NCBI GenBank assembly: GCA_021806565.1
Contig: JAJZXK010000015.1
Span: 1-46,354, forward strand
Length of the DNA: 46,354 nt
Reading direction: 5' to 3'
From: Bacillota bacterium
GTDB taxonomy: Bacteria; Bacillota; Sulfobacillia; RBS10-35; JAJYVN01
How positions within the stretch are numbered: position 1 is the stretch's first letter; the number at the start of each line of letters is the position of its first letter. A model generated the notes under the pieces. That model searched no databases, had not been told where the DNA came from, and saw only the letters and a program-made list of their open reading frames with translations. The translations under genes were made by a program, and so were the position numbers. Of this stretch, positions 24,124-33,367 are shown piece after piece.

Positions 24124-24903
24124 TCAGTTGCCGTCCGCCGCGCCGCGGTCTCCGTCGCCGTCTCCCGGGTCCTGGTGCAGTTCCGCGAGCACTTCCGCCA
24201 GGTGCCGGAAGCGAAGGCTCAGCCCGCGACGGCGTGCCCGGCCCTCCAGGTGCAGCAGGCAGCCCAACTCGCCCGACACGACCGTCTCGGCTCCGCTGGC
24301 CAGCAGGCTGTTGAGCTTGGCGTCGGCCATCGCCGTGGACAGCGGTTCCTGCTTGACCGCGAAAAGCCCGCCGAAACCGCAGCACTCGTCGGACCATTGC
24401 TGCAGGGCGAGGCCGCAACCCGCGGCGCGCAGGCAGCGCTCGCCGGCGTCCCCGACGCGCGCCCCCCGCAGGGAGTGGCAGGAGGGATGAAAGGCGGTGT
24501 TGGCGTCGGCGGACGGCTCGACGGGGTCGCCCGCCGTTTCTGGCAGTCGGGTGGCGAGAAACGCGGCGAGTTCGTGGGTGCGCGCGGCGAGGGCGGCCGC
24601 AGACCGGCCCATGGGGCTGTCCGCGGCGAACAGGTGCGGGTAGTAGCGCAGTAGCATCGTCGCGCACGACCCGGACGGCACGACGACCGCGTCATACGCT
24701 TCCAGGCGCGGGATGAGTCGCCGGGCCAGGGCGCGCGCCTCGCCGGGGAAGCCGGCGTTCCAGGCCGGTTGGCCGCAGCAACCGTCCCCGACCAGCACGA
24801 CCTCCGCGCGGGCGTAGCGGGCGACGAGGCCTGCCGCCTGCTCCGCGATCTCGGGTGCGAACAGTTCGGCCAGGCAGGTAACAAACAGCGCGAGCCGCTT
24901 CAT
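24124..24903 (-). CDS. lutA: LutA, L-lactate oxidation iron-sulfur subunit
   Basis: A 259-aa protein with two CCG-type domains. Domain 1 has GDGCCGQPAWNAG (Cys42-43) and SGSCATM (Cys80). Domain 2 has HPSCHSLRG (Cys142) and SDECCGFGG (Cys174-175). This pattern is that of LutA/YkgE and the glycolate oxidase GlcF C-terminal domain. With LutB and LutC it oxidises L-lactate in the cytoplasm. The gene sits between rhaI and lutBC on the same strand, so lactate made from rhamnose is the likely substrate. The C-terminal tail (after about 245) is Asp/Gly-rich and unrelated. Confidence 0.94.
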   Translation of the reverse strand: MKRLALFVTCLAELFAPEIAEQAAGLVARYARAEVVLVGDGCCGQPAWNAGFPGEARALARRLIPRLEAYDAVVVPSGSCATMLLRYYPHLFAADSPMGRSAAALAARTHELAAFLATRLPETAGDPVEPSADANTAFHPSCHSLRGARVGDAGERCLRAAGCGLALQQWSDECCGFGGLFAVKQEPLSTAMADAKLNSLLASGAETVVSGELGCLLHLEGRARRRGLSLRFRHLAEVLAELHQDPGDGDGDRGAADGN

Positions 24904-24971
24904 GACAGGCGGGGTGGCCTGTGGCCCTCCCGCGTCGCCCCCTTTCTCGCAGCGCGCCTTGGAGCCGCTGC

Positions 24972-26105
24972 CTACCGGCGGCCAGCGGCCGAGGCCTGCA
25001 ACCGGTAGTGGGCCAGGGGGTCTTCCGGGACACCGCGGCTACGGCGGAACTCGGCCAGCATCGGACGCACGTCGGTGAGGAACGCCTCGCGCAGGGCCTG
25101 CTGCGCCGCGATGACGTCGCCTTCGGCCTCCGCCCGCTCCAGTTCCGCCTCGTCGACGAGCAGGGCCTTGGCGAAGGCCTCCTGGGTCTGCACGACCGAA
25201 AGGATCATCGCCGGGATCTTGGCCTCGATGTTGGCGGATTGGTCCAGGCAGTAGGAGACGGACTCGACCGGCGCGCCGTACCGCCGTTGCCCCTTCACAA
25301 GTTCCCGGAAGATGAGGAAAAGGCCGTAAGGGTCGATCGAACCGGTCATCAGGTCGTCGTCGGCGTACTTGCGGTTATTGAGGTGGAAGCCGCCGAGGCG
25401 CTGGGCCTGCTGCAACAGGGCCACCGTGAACTCGACGTTCTGGCCCTGGAAGTGGTGGCCGAGGTCGACAATGACCTTCGACCGGTCCCCGAGTTGCTGG
25501 CAGATGCGCAGGGCGGTGCCCCAGTCCGCGACATCGGTGTGGTAGAAGGCCGGCTCGAACGGCTTATATTCGACCAGCATGGTCTCGCCCGCCCGCAGCG
25601 CGGCGTGCACGGGGGCGAGGCATTCCACCAGGTGCGTGTGGCGGCGGCGGAAATCCGCCTGTCCGGGGTAGTTCGTGCCGTCGGCAAACCAAAGCGACAG
25701 GTACGGGGCGGCCAACTCGTGCTGGACCTCGACGCACCACAGAAGGTGCTCGGCCGCCCTGGCGCGGACGGCGGGGTCGCGGTGCGCCACGCTGCCGAGC
25801 CGGTAGATCGGGTCCTGAAAGGTGTTGGGGTTGATCGCCTCGACGTACAGGCCTCGGTCCTGGATGTAGCGGCGCAGCGCGCCCATGTCCTCGACGCGGT
25901 CCCAGGGAAGGTGCAGGGCCAATCCGGGCGTGATGCCGGTGGCCTGATGCACCGCCGCGGCGCAGTCGATGCGCCCGTAGACGTCCTTCGCCTCGTCCCC
26001 GAGGAGGAAGGTGGCAAAGCGCGTGCCCATGGGGGAGAAACCCCACGAGGGAATGGCGATGCGGAAACGCGCCAGTGCATCCGCGACTTCGGATTCCAAG
26101 GGCAT
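24972..26105 (-). CDS. rhaI: L-rhamnose isomerase, RhaI type
   Basis: A 377-aa TIM-barrel aldose-ketose isomerase of the RhaI type (as in Pseudomonas stutzeri L-rhamnose isomerase), not the classic RhaA. Visible elements are IPSWGFSPMGTRF at the start, INPNTFQDPIYRLGSVAHRD, VEYKPFEPAFYHTDVADWG (metal Glu and His), VIVDLGHH (metal Asp), GGFHLNNRKYADDD (metal His) and DQSANIEAKI. It converts L-rhamnose to L-rhamnulose. The ATG at 26105 has GGGAGGGATT upstream. It heads the leftward operon rhaI-lutA-lutBC. Confidence 0.93.
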   Translation of the reverse strand: MPLESEVADALARFRIAIPSWGFSPMGTRFATFLLGDEAKDVYGRIDCAAAVHQATGITPGLALHLPWDRVEDMGALRRYIQDRGLYVEAINPNTFQDPIYRLGSVAHRDPAVRARAAEHLLWCVEVQHELAAPYLSLWFADGTNYPGQADFRRRHTHLVECLAPVHAALRAGETMLVEYKPFEPAFYHTDVADWGTALRICQQLGDRSKVIVDLGHHFQGQNVEFTVALLQQAQRLGGFHLNNRKYADDDLMTGSIDPYGLFLIFRELVKGQRRYGAPVESVSYCLDQSANIEAKIPAMILSVVQTQEAFAKALLVDEAELERAEAEGDVIAAQQALREAFLTDVRPMLAEFRRSRGVPEDPLAHYRLQASAAGRR

Positions 26106-26516
26106 GGCGAATCCCTCCCAAGCGCGGTGGTCGGTCGGCCCGGCGGCATCGCATGGCGGGTTCGCCGTTGCGCGGGGGACGCCTGCTGCAGCCGTTGCGG
26201 GCCAGCCCCGCGCGGGTGCGGGTACGGCAGGAGCGCCTGTCGGGCCACCGAAGACAGGCCGGGGTGTGCGCTGGTTGCGGCCGCGCGGCCTGTCTCCCGC
26301 GTTCAGTGGCGCTCCACCAGGGGCCATCCGCGGCTGTACGGGGGAGAGGCTTGCCGGCCGGAGGCGTGGCAGGCCGCGCCACCGGCTTGGGGATTCGATG
26401 CGCTACGGGCGCTGGATGGGATGGGTGTCTGCCGTGGTCGCTTGGAACGCGGGGCGCCTTCGTGGCGCGGTGGTGGCCGATTGACGGCCCGGACGGCCGG
26501 GGCCGGACCCGGAGGG
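26106..26516. other. Divergent intergenic region between rhaI and the CLC gene
   Basis: About 410 bases that should hold the promoter of rhaI-lutA-lutBC. No clear -10/-35 pair or operator repeat like that upstream of the DeoR gene is evident. No convincing gene; the open frames are GC noise. Confidence 0.45.
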
Positions 26517-28814
26517 GTGGCCGCGCGCTGCACCGCCGCGGCGCGCCGGAGCCTCGCGGCGCTACGCGATGCCCCCCTGGCTGAGCCGGGCCGCCTGATC
26601 GCCCTGGCCGCCCTGGTCGGGGTGGTCGGCGGTCTGGGGGCGCTCGTCTTTCGGTGGTTGATCCACCTCTTTCGGCTGCTCTTTCTTCACGACATCCTCG
26701 GCCCCGGTCTCGGCTGGCCGCCCGCGCTCGCGGCGCATCTGCGCCTGCTCGGTCCGGTCTGCGGGCTGCTGCTGGTGGGGGTCATCACCACCTATCTGGC
26801 CTCCGAGGTCAAGGGCCACGGAGTGCCCCAGATTCTTGAGGCGCTGGCCCTGCGCGGCGGCCGCATGCGCCCGCGCGTGGCGATCTTCGGCATCATCGCG
26901 CCGGCGATCACGATCGGCGCCGACGGTTCGGTCGGACGGGAGGGGCCGATCGCCCTGATCGGGGCGGCGTTCGGTTCGGTGATCGGTCAGTTGCTCCGCT
27001 TGGCGGACCAGCAGACCTCGCTGCTGCTCGCCTGCGGCGCGGCGGCCGGCATCGGCGCCACCTTCAACGCGCCGATCGCGGGCGCCCTGTTCGGGATGGA
27101 GGTGGTGCTGGGCAGCTATGCCATGGGGACGCTGGTACCGTGCTTTGTCGCCTCCGTCACCGGCGTGACCGTGTTCGACTGGATCCATGGCAACCACCCG
27201 GTGCTGCCGACGCCGGCGTTTCAGTTCGTGCATCCTTTCGGCGTGGTGTTCATGCTGCCGCTCGGGCTGCTGGCCGGCGGCGTGGCCCTGGCATACACGC
27301 GCGGGCTGAATCTGGTGGAACATCTCAACGAACGGCTGCCGTGGGGCTTCGCCGGTAAGGCCGTTGCGGCCGGGATCGCCGTCGGCCTGATCGGCCTGGC
27401 GCTGCCGCAGGTGCTGGGGGTCGGGTATCCGGCCATGGAGGCCGTGGCGGCGGGCAGGCTGGTGCTGGGCACGCTGGTGCTGCTGCTCGTGGGCAAGTAT
27501 GTGGCGACGCTCCTGACCATCGGCGGCGGGGGATCGGGTGGCGTCTTCGCCCCCAGCCTCTACCTCGGGGTCGCCCTGGGCGGCGCCTTCGGCAGCCTCG
27601 TGCACCACTGGCTGCCGGGTTTCACCTCGCCACCGCCGCTGTATGCCGTGGCGGGCATGGGCGCCGTCTTCGCGGCCGCGGCCCAGGCCCCGCTCACCGC
27701 TGTGACCATCATCCTGGAGATGACGGCCGACTACCACCTGATCAGCGGGGTGATGATGGCCTGCGCCATCAGCTACATCTTCTATGGTTCGCTCGCCCGC
27801 GACTCGATGTACACGGTGCGGTTGTCGCGGCGTGGGATCCAGATCCTGCGCGGTGCCGAGGTGCGTCCGCTGCAGCGCGTATCGGTGGAGGCCGCCATCG
27901 ACCGCCAGGTGCTGCGCCTGCACGTGGACGACGCCGTGGCGGACGCCTACCGCCGGCTCAGCGTCGCCGGCGGCCGGGCGGCCCTGGTGCTGGACGCGCG
28001 TGAAGCGCTGGTGGGCGTGGTGGAGGGCCAGCAACTCGTCGGCGCGGTCGAAGCGGGTTCGGCGGAGACGGTGGCGCCCCTGGTGCGCCGCGATGTGTCG
28101 GCCCTGGTGGCGGGGGCGTCGCTGGATGACGCGGTGCGGCGCTTTGGTATCCAGACCGCGAGCCTCATCCCGGTCGTCGCCGACGGGGCGCGGGGGGGCG
28201 TCCTGGGGGCGGTGACCCAGGATGCCGTGCTCAAGGCCTATTATCGCCACACGGTGCTGACGATGGAGATGCAGCGCAAGCTGGATCTGGTGCCCAAGCA
28301 GCGCCGGGGCCAAGAGGGCCGCTTCCGCGAGGTGGCGCTCCCGGACGGCTGGGGTGGGCGGCGGCGGGTGCGGGTGGCCGATCTGGGTGTGAGGCTGCCC
28401 CGGGGCATCGTCCTGGTCGCGATCAGCCGCGGTGAGGACGAGATCGTCGTGCGCGGCGAGACGGAACTGCACGCTGGCGACCGCGTGCTGCTGTACGCGG
28501 CGCAGGAGGAGTTTCTTGCCACCGCCGAGCGGATGCTCCTGCAGGGGGTGCCGGGGGCCGGCGGCAGCTTCGAGACGGTGGCGGTCGGCTGGCCAGACGG
28601 CCGCCGCCTCCAGATCCGGGACCTGCACCTGCCGCCGGATGTCGTGTTGGTGTCGATCGCACGCGGGGCGGCGACGCTGGTGCCGTCGGGCGGCACCAGG
28701 CTGGAGCGCGGGGACGCGGTGGTGCTGTACGGGACCGATCCCCAGGGTATGGCCGAGGCGGCGCGCATCCTGCGGGACGGCCCGATGGAGGCCGGCACCC
28801 CGGTGGGCTCGTAG
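26517..28814 (+). CDS. CLC-family anion channel/transporter with CBS and two RCK_C domains
   Basis: About 765 aa. Residues 25-455 form the CLC core: KGHGVPQI (GSGIP equivalent, 99-106), GSVGREGP (137-144, gating Glu142), FNAPIAGALFGMEVV (183-197) and GGGGSGGVFAPSLYLG. The position of the CLC-ec1 proton glutamate (E203) is Val196, as in CLC channels. It continues with a CBS-like regulatory pair (about 460-595) and two TrkA-C/RCK_C domains (about 610-690 and 690-755), each with the ADLGVRLPRGIVLVAISRG-type pattern. The start is uncertain: GTG at 26517, or TTG at 26481. It is flanked by rhamnose genes but has no evident link to the pathway. Confidence 0.9.
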   Translation: MAARCTAAARRSLAALRDAPLAEPGRLIALAALVGVVGGLGALVFRWLIHLFRLLFLHDILGPGLGWPPALAAHLRLLGPVCGLLLVGVITTYLASEVKGHGVPQILEALALRGGRMRPRVAIFGIIAPAITIGADGSVGREGPIALIGAAFGSVIGQLLRLADQQTSLLLACGAAAGIGATFNAPIAGALFGMEVVLGSYAMGTLVPCFVASVTGVTVFDWIHGNHPVLPTPAFQFVHPFGVVFMLPLGLLAGGVALAYTRGLNLVEHLNERLPWGFAGKAVAAGIAVGLIGLALPQVLGVGYPAMEAVAAGRLVLGTLVLLLVGKYVATLLTIGGGGSGGVFAPSLYLGVALGGAFGSLVHHWLPGFTSPPPLYAVAGMGAVFAAAAQAPLTAVTIILEMTADYHLISGVMMACAISYIFYGSLARDSMYTVRLSRRGIQILRGAEVRPLQRVSVEAAIDRQVLRLHVDDAVADAYRRLSVAGGRAALVLDAREALVGVVEGQQLVGAVEAGSAETVAPLVRRDVSALVAGASLDDAVRRFGIQTASLIPVVADGARGGVLGAVTQDAVLKAYYRHTVLTMEMQRKLDLVPKQRRGQEGRFREVALPDGWGGRRRVRVADLGVRLPRGIVLVAISRGEDEIVVRGETELHAGDRVLLYAAQEEFLATAERMLLQGVPGAGGSFETVAVGWPDGRRLQIRDLHLPPDVVLVSIARGAATLVPSGGTRLERGDAVVLYGTDPQGMAEAARILRDGPMEAGTPVGS

Positions 28815-28892
28815 GGGGGGCGCGGCCGCGCCCGGAAGGAGTGGGGTGCGCCCGACCGAAAACGGGACCCGGAAGCAAAGGGGGAGACACCG

Positions 28893-29720
28893 TTGTGGAC
28901 GCTCACCGGGTTTGCCGACGAGATCGGCCCCGATCTCGGGCTGCAGTTGGAAACCCTCGCCTCGCTCGGGATACGGCACCTGGAACTGCGCGCGGTCTGG
29001 GACACCAACGTGGTGCGCCTGACCAGGGAGCAGACGGTTGCGGCCCGCGGCCAACTGGCCCAGGCCGGCGTGCGGGTCTCCTCGATCGGTTCGCCCATCG
29101 GCAAGGTGGCGGTGGACGCCCCCTTCGAACCGCACCTGGAGGACTTCCGCCACGCGCTGGAGGCGGCCGAGGCCTTCGACGCCCCCTACATCCGCATGTT
29201 TTCATTTTTTATCCCGAAGGGTGACGATCCGGCGCGGCATCGCGGCCCGGTGCTGGAGCGGCTCGAGCGGCTGGTCCGCCTGGCCCGGGAGCACGGCCGG
29301 ACCCTGCTGCATGAGAACGAGAAGCACATTTACGGGGATGTTCCCGGGCGCTGCCTGGACCTGCTGCGCACGATCGACTCGCCCCACCTGCGCGCGGCAT
29401 GGGATCCCGCGAACTTCGTGCAGTGCGGTGTGGCGCCGTTTTCGGACGGCTACGCCGACCTGCGCCCCTACATCGCCTACGTGCACGTTAAAGACGCCCT
29501 GCGGGCGAGCGGGCAGGTGGTGCCGGCCGGCCAGGGGGACGGCCAGTGGGCCGACACGCTGGATGCGCTTTCGGCCAGCGGTTTTGACGGTTTCTTTTCC
29601 ATGGAGCCCCACCTGCGCCATGCCGGCGCCTTTGCCGGTTTCAGCGGCCCCGACCGCTTTCGCGAGGCGGCGGCTGCCTTCCAGGCATTGCTGCGGGACC
29701 GCAACCTCGCCTGGGCCTGA
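28893..29720 (+). CDS. TIM-barrel sugar isomerase/epimerase-like protein
   Basis: A 275-aa AP-endonuclease-2-type TIM barrel. It begins WTLTGFADEIGPDLGLQLET and shows HLELRAVWDTNV, LLHENEKHIYGDVPGR (metal Glu), HLRAAWDPANFVQCG (metal Asp), YVHVKDALR (metal His) and FFSMEPHL (metal Glu). The metal-ligand set suggests a working isomerase or epimerase. The TTG at 28893 has GGGGGAG upstream. It lies between the two rhamnose operons but reads the other way. A role in epimerising a related deoxy-sugar or inositol-type substrate is possible but not shown. Confidence 0.82.
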   Translation: MWTLTGFADEIGPDLGLQLETLASLGIRHLELRAVWDTNVVRLTREQTVAARGQLAQAGVRVSSIGSPIGKVAVDAPFEPHLEDFRHALEAAEAFDAPYIRMFSFFIPKGDDPARHRGPVLERLERLVRLAREHGRTLLHENEKHIYGDVPGRCLDLLRTIDSPHLRAAWDPANFVQCGVAPFSDGYADLRPYIAYVHVKDALRASGQVVPAGQGDGQWADTLDALSASGFDGFFSMEPHLRHAGAFAGFSGPDRFREAAAAFQALLRDRNLAWA

Positions 29721-29725
29721 GGGGC

Positions 29726-29750
29726 GCCGGGGGCCCGTGCGGCCCCCGGC
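29726..29750. terminator. Strong bidirectional terminator hairpin
   Basis: GCCGGGGGCC, loop CGTGC, GGCCCCCGGC: a perfect 10-bp stem five bases after the isomerase stop and 19 bases before the end of the convergent rhaEW gene. Confidence 0.65.
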
Positions 29751-29768
29751 ACCCCGTCCCGCCAAGAG

Positions 29769-31829
29769 TCAGCGGGGAAAGGCCGAGCCCACGCCGCCGT
29801 CGACCGGAAGCATGGCGCCGGTGGTCTTGGCGGCCTGGGGCGAGGCCAGGAAGGTGATGGCCGCCGCGACATCCTCCGGTTCGATGTTGACGTCCAACAG
29901 GGTGCGCTTGCGGTAGAAGGCGGGCAGGTCGTCGGCCGCGATGCCGTAGTTGCGGGCCCGCGATTCGCGCCAGTCCGAAGACCAGATGCGCGAGCCCGAC
30001 AGCACGGCGTCGGGGTTGACCACGTTGACCCGGATGCCGTCCGGGCCGAGTTCCTCGGCCAGGCAGCGGGCCAGGTGGACCTCCGCGGCCTTGGCGGCGC
30101 CGTAGGCGGCGATGTTGCGCCCGGCCGACAACGCGTTCTTGCTGGCGACAAAGATCATGGCGCCGCCGAGCCGCTGGTTGCGCAACAGGCGGGCGCCCTC
30201 GCGCGCGGTGAGGAAGTAGCCGGTGGCCAGCACGTCGAGGTTGCGCTGCCATTCGTCGAGGCTGGTCTCCTCGATCCGCGCCGAGGAGGCGATGCCGGCG
30301 TTGGCCACCACGACGTCGACGCCGCCGTAGGCACGGCTCGCGGCCTGGAAGGCCGACGCGAGTTGGGCCTCGTCGGTCACGTTGGCGGCGACGCCGGTGG
30401 CGCAGTCCGCGCCGAACTCGTCGCAGAGTTCGGCCGCAGCCGCCTGGGCGCCGGCTGCGTCGATGTCCGCCAGCACCACGTGCGCCCCCTCGCGGCAAAA
30501 GGCCCGCGCGACCGCCCGGCCGATGCCGCCGGCCCCTCCGGTCACGAAGGCGACCTGCCGGGAGAAGCTGCGTTCCGGCGGTAGCAGCGAAAGCTTGTAC
30601 CGCTCCAGCGGCCAGTACTGCACGTCGAAGGCGTCCTGGGCCTGAAGCGGGGCGTAGTGCCCCCCCGCGCCCGCAAGCAGGTCGATGACGGCCATCGCGC
30701 GGTGGGCCAGGTCGCGGCTCACCTTGGACATGGTCTTGCTCTTGCCGGTCGAGATCAGGCCGACGCCGGGAGCCAGGATGACGCGGGGGATGGGCGGGTC
30801 GGCGGGGATGTCGCTGGCGGCGGCCTTGGCACACGCCTGATACTCCGCGCCGACGCCGGCGGCGAACGGTTCCAGGGCGGCGTCCACAGCGGTCCGGAAG
30901 GCTTCCGGACCGGTGACCGCCGGCAGGATCAGGGGCAGCCGGCCGGTATGCACCAGATGGTCCGGGCAGGCCGCCCCTTCGGCCGCCATCCCCATCCGCA
31001 CCGGGTCCGCCAGGAAGGCGGCGGTGCCCGGTGTCTGGTCGAGGGTCAGGATCACGCGGCCCTTGGAGCCGAGGCGGCCCCGCAGCCAGGGCAGCACTTC
31101 GGCGACGGCTTCTTCGGGCATCTGCGGGCCCGGATCCACGGCGGCGGCACCAGCGGCACGGGCGCGCGATTTCAGGAAGCGTTCGCTGGCGCCGATCGCC
31201 GCCAGCGTCGAGCGGTAGGCGGCCTCGGCGGTGTCCCCCCAGGTGATCAGGCCGTGCTTGGCAAGGAGGATGACGTCCGCGCCCGGCTGCCGGCGCAGGG
31301 CCAGGGCGCACTGGCGGGCCAGCGCGAAGCCGGGGCGGCGGTAGGGGATCCAGATCGCCCGCTGGCCATAGATCTCGCGCGCCCAGTCCTCGCCCTCCTC
31401 CGCGGTGCACAGGGCCACGATGGCGTCGGGGTGGGTGTGGTCGACGTGGGCCGCCGGCAGGAAGGCGTGCAGCAGGGTTTCGATGGACGGCCTCGGCCCC
31501 CCCGGGTGCAGGGCGCAATGGCCGAGGTAGTCCACCATCTCGGCGTCCGTCATCGACTCGCGCTCCAGGAGTGCCTGGACCGGTTCCAGCAACAGGGTCG
31601 AGAAGTGGCGTATGGCGCATCCGGCCAAGTCGGAGCCGCTGCCCTTGACGTGCAGGACCGGTACCGGCCGGCCGCGGAAGTCTTTGGCCATCGCCTTGGC
31701 CGAGGTGTTACCACCGCCCCAGTTGCAGACGCTGCGGTCCGCTCCGAGCAGGTTGGAACGATAGACCAGTTGGACCAGGGCGTCGGTACTGCGCGCGTCG
31801 GCGTGCTGCGGATCCCACGGGATGGACAA
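29769..31829 (-). CDS. rhaEW: Bifunctional L-rhamnulose-1-phosphate aldolase / L-lactaldehyde dehydrogenase
   Basis: 686 aa, two enzymes in one chain. Residues 1-400 are a class II aldolase: NWGGGNTSAK phosphate-binding loop, zinc ligands His131 and His133 (VDHTHPDA) and His192 (KHGLITWG). Residues 425-686 are a short-chain dehydrogenase: TGGAGGIG (430-437), NAG, Ser563, Tyr576 and Lys580 (YGAAK), all intact. The aldolase yields dihydroxyacetone phosphate and L-lactaldehyde; in RhaEW proteins the second domain oxidises the aldehyde to L-lactate. The start is TTG at 31829 with GGAGGTG five bases upstream. It is 14 bases behind the kinase gene in one operon. Confidence 0.94.
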   Translation of the reverse strand: MSIPWDPQHADARSTDALVQLVYRSNLLGADRSVCNWGGGNTSAKAMAKDFRGRPVPVLHVKGSGSDLAGCAIRHFSTLLLEPVQALLERESMTDAEMVDYLGHCALHPGGPRPSIETLLHAFLPAAHVDHTHPDAIVALCTAEEGEDWAREIYGQRAIWIPYRRPGFALARQCALALRRQPGADVILLAKHGLITWGDTAEAAYRSTLAAIGASERFLKSRARAAGAAAVDPGPQMPEEAVAEVLPWLRGRLGSKGRVILTLDQTPGTAAFLADPVRMGMAAEGAACPDHLVHTGRLPLILPAVTGPEAFRTAVDAALEPFAAGVGAEYQACAKAAASDIPADPPIPRVILAPGVGLISTGKSKTMSKVSRDLAHRAMAVIDLLAGAGGHYAPLQAQDAFDVQYWPLERYKLSLLPPERSFSRQVAFVTGGAGGIGRAVARAFCREGAHVVLADIDAAGAQAAAAELCDEFGADCATGVAANVTDEAQLASAFQAASRAYGGVDVVVANAGIASSARIEETSLDEWQRNLDVLATGYFLTAREGARLLRNQRLGGAMIFVASKNALSAGRNIAAYGAAKAAEVHLARCLAEELGPDGIRVNVVNPDAVLSGSRIWSSDWRESRARNYGIAADDLPAFYRKRTLLDVNIEPEDVAAAITFLASPQAAKTTGAMLPVDGGVGSAFPR

Positions 31830-31843
31830 GGGGACACCTCCGG

Positions 31844-33367
31844 TTAGCGTTCTGTGGCGCGGACCGTGCGCGTGGCCTCGACCGCCGCGCAGTAGGCGGC
31901 GAAACTGGCCGCGTGCCCGGCGGCGCGTGCCGGGTCGGGTTCAAAGGTGCGGGCCGTGTGGACCATCGCCGCACAGGCGGTCTCCAGGTCGGGGTGCATG
32001 CCGCAGCCGGCGGCCGCCAGGATGGCGGCGCCCAAGCAGCCGGCGTCGCGTAGCGGCATCTCGGTGTATGCCCGGCCCGTCGCGTCCGCCCGCAACTGGG
32101 ACCAGCGCGGATCCCGCGAGCCCCCGCCGACGAGGCGGATCGCGTCCACGTCCACCCCAAGGGAGGCGAGCACCGAGAGGTTGCGCCGGCCCTCGTAGGC
32201 CATGCCGCGCAGCAGCGCCGCCGTGAGTGCGGCCCGGTCCGCGTCCAGGGTCAATCCGAAGATGGCGCCGAGATCTCCGGCGTCGAGGTCCGGCGTACCG
32301 GAGCCGGCCCAGAAGGGCACCGCGAACGGCCCCCCGGGTTCCAGGGGCACTTCGGCCAGCAGGTCTCCGATCGGTGTGCCGCCGACGATGCCCTGCCACC
32401 AGTGCAGGAGCGAGCCGCCCCCGAAGCCGAAGGCGAGGGTGACGGCGAGTCCGGGCAACGGATGGAGGCCCACGCCGTAGCCGCGGGCGGCCAGGGGGGG
32501 CGCGGGGCCGTCGCGGAGGGTGAGGCTGAGGCAGTCCACCGTACCGGTGCTGTGGGCGGCCATGCCCGGTCGCAGCGCCCCCGCGCCGATCAGCGCGGCG
32601 GTCTGGTCGTGGGCACCGGCCACCACCAGGCATTCGGGCGGCAGACCGAAGCTGGCGGCGCCCTGAACGGAGACGCGACCGGCCGCAGTGCCCATTGGTG
32701 CCACCGCCGCCGTCCTGCCCGTCAGGCCCAGGTCGGCCAGCGCGGCTGCATCCCAGGCGCGGCGGTGGCGATCCAGGAGGTGGGTGCGCTGCGCCAGGCT
32801 GTCGCTGATCACGGCGGTCCCGGTGAGTTCGGCGACCAGAAGGTCCTCGTAGCAAAGGAAGGCCGCGGCGCGCTGGAAGGCGCCGGGGTCGGCCCGGCGC
32901 AGCCAGGCCAGCTTGGCCGCCGTCACGATCCAGGAAAGGGGCATCCCCGTCGTCTCGGTGCGGGACGCCCAGCCGGCGGCGGCCAGGTCGGCCCGCCCCG
33001 TTTCGCCGCGCCGGTCGAAGGTGAGCATCGACCGGCCGAGCGGCCGGCTCTGGGCGTCGACCGGTGTGAACGCCTCACCCTGAGCCGCCGTGGCCACGGC
33101 CCGCACCGGGCCGAAGCCCGCATCCCCCACCTGCGCGGCGACCGCGCGGAGCACCTGGCGCAGTGCGGCGAGCACGTCCTTCGGCTCCAACTCGGCCGTC
33201 CCACCGGGACCGACCAGCAGGGGGTAATCCTGGTAGGCACGGGCCAGGGGCGCGCCGCTTTGGTCGAAGGCGATGGCCTTGGTACCGGTGGTGCCGATAT
33301 CGACGCCGACCACGCAACCCCCGCCGCTGGGCCGGGGTGGGGCCGCGGCTCCGGGTACGACGGACAT
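31844..33367 (-). CDS. rhaB: FGGY-family sugar kinase, probable L-rhamnulokinase
   Basis: 507 aa, two actin-like ATPase domains. It starts VVGVDIGTTGTKAIAFDQSG (phosphate-1), has AGAHDQTAALIGAGALRPGM mid-protein, STGTVDC (phosphate-2), and RLVGGGSRDPRWSQLRADAT (adenosine motif). The sequence is nearer the general gluconate/xylulose kinase branch than E. coli RhaB, so the rhamnulose assignment rests on context: it lies between the DeoR regulator and rhaEW in one operon. Its ATG overlaps the regulator's stop by one base (TGATG), implying translational coupling. Confidence 0.87.
   Translation of the reverse strand: MSVVPGAAAPPRPSGGGCVVGVDIGTTGTKAIAFDQSGAPLARAYQDYPLLVGPGGTAELEPKDVLAALRQVLRAVAAQVGDAGFGPVRAVATAAQGEAFTPVDAQSRPLGRSMLTFDRRGETGRADLAAAGWASRTETTGMPLSWIVTAAKLAWLRRADPGAFQRAAAFLCYEDLLVAELTGTAVISDSLAQRTHLLDRHRRAWDAAALADLGLTGRTAAVAPMGTAAGRVSVQGAASFGLPPECLVVAGAHDQTAALIGAGALRPGMAAHSTGTVDCLSLTLRDGPAPPLAARGYGVGLHPLPGLAVTLAFGFGGGSLLHWWQGIVGGTPIGDLLAEVPLEPGGPFAVPFWAGSGTPDLDAGDLGAIFGLTLDADRAALTAALLRGMAYEGRRNLSVLASLGVDVDAIRLVGGGSRDPRWSQLRADATGRAYTEMPLRDAGCLGAAILAAAGCGMHPDLETACAAMVHTARTFEPDPARAAGHAASFAAYCAAVEATRTVRATER

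Noticed and set aside
24921-26516. N-terminal extension of the CLC frame by 532 codons
   Set aside because: It lies antisense to rhaI and shows no homology; ribosome sites and membrane topology favour a start near 26517.
26562-29153. 863-codon minus-strand open frame opposite the CLC gene
   Set aside because: His/Gln/Arg-rich antisense shadow caused by GC-biased codons of the CLC gene, whose own domains are clear.
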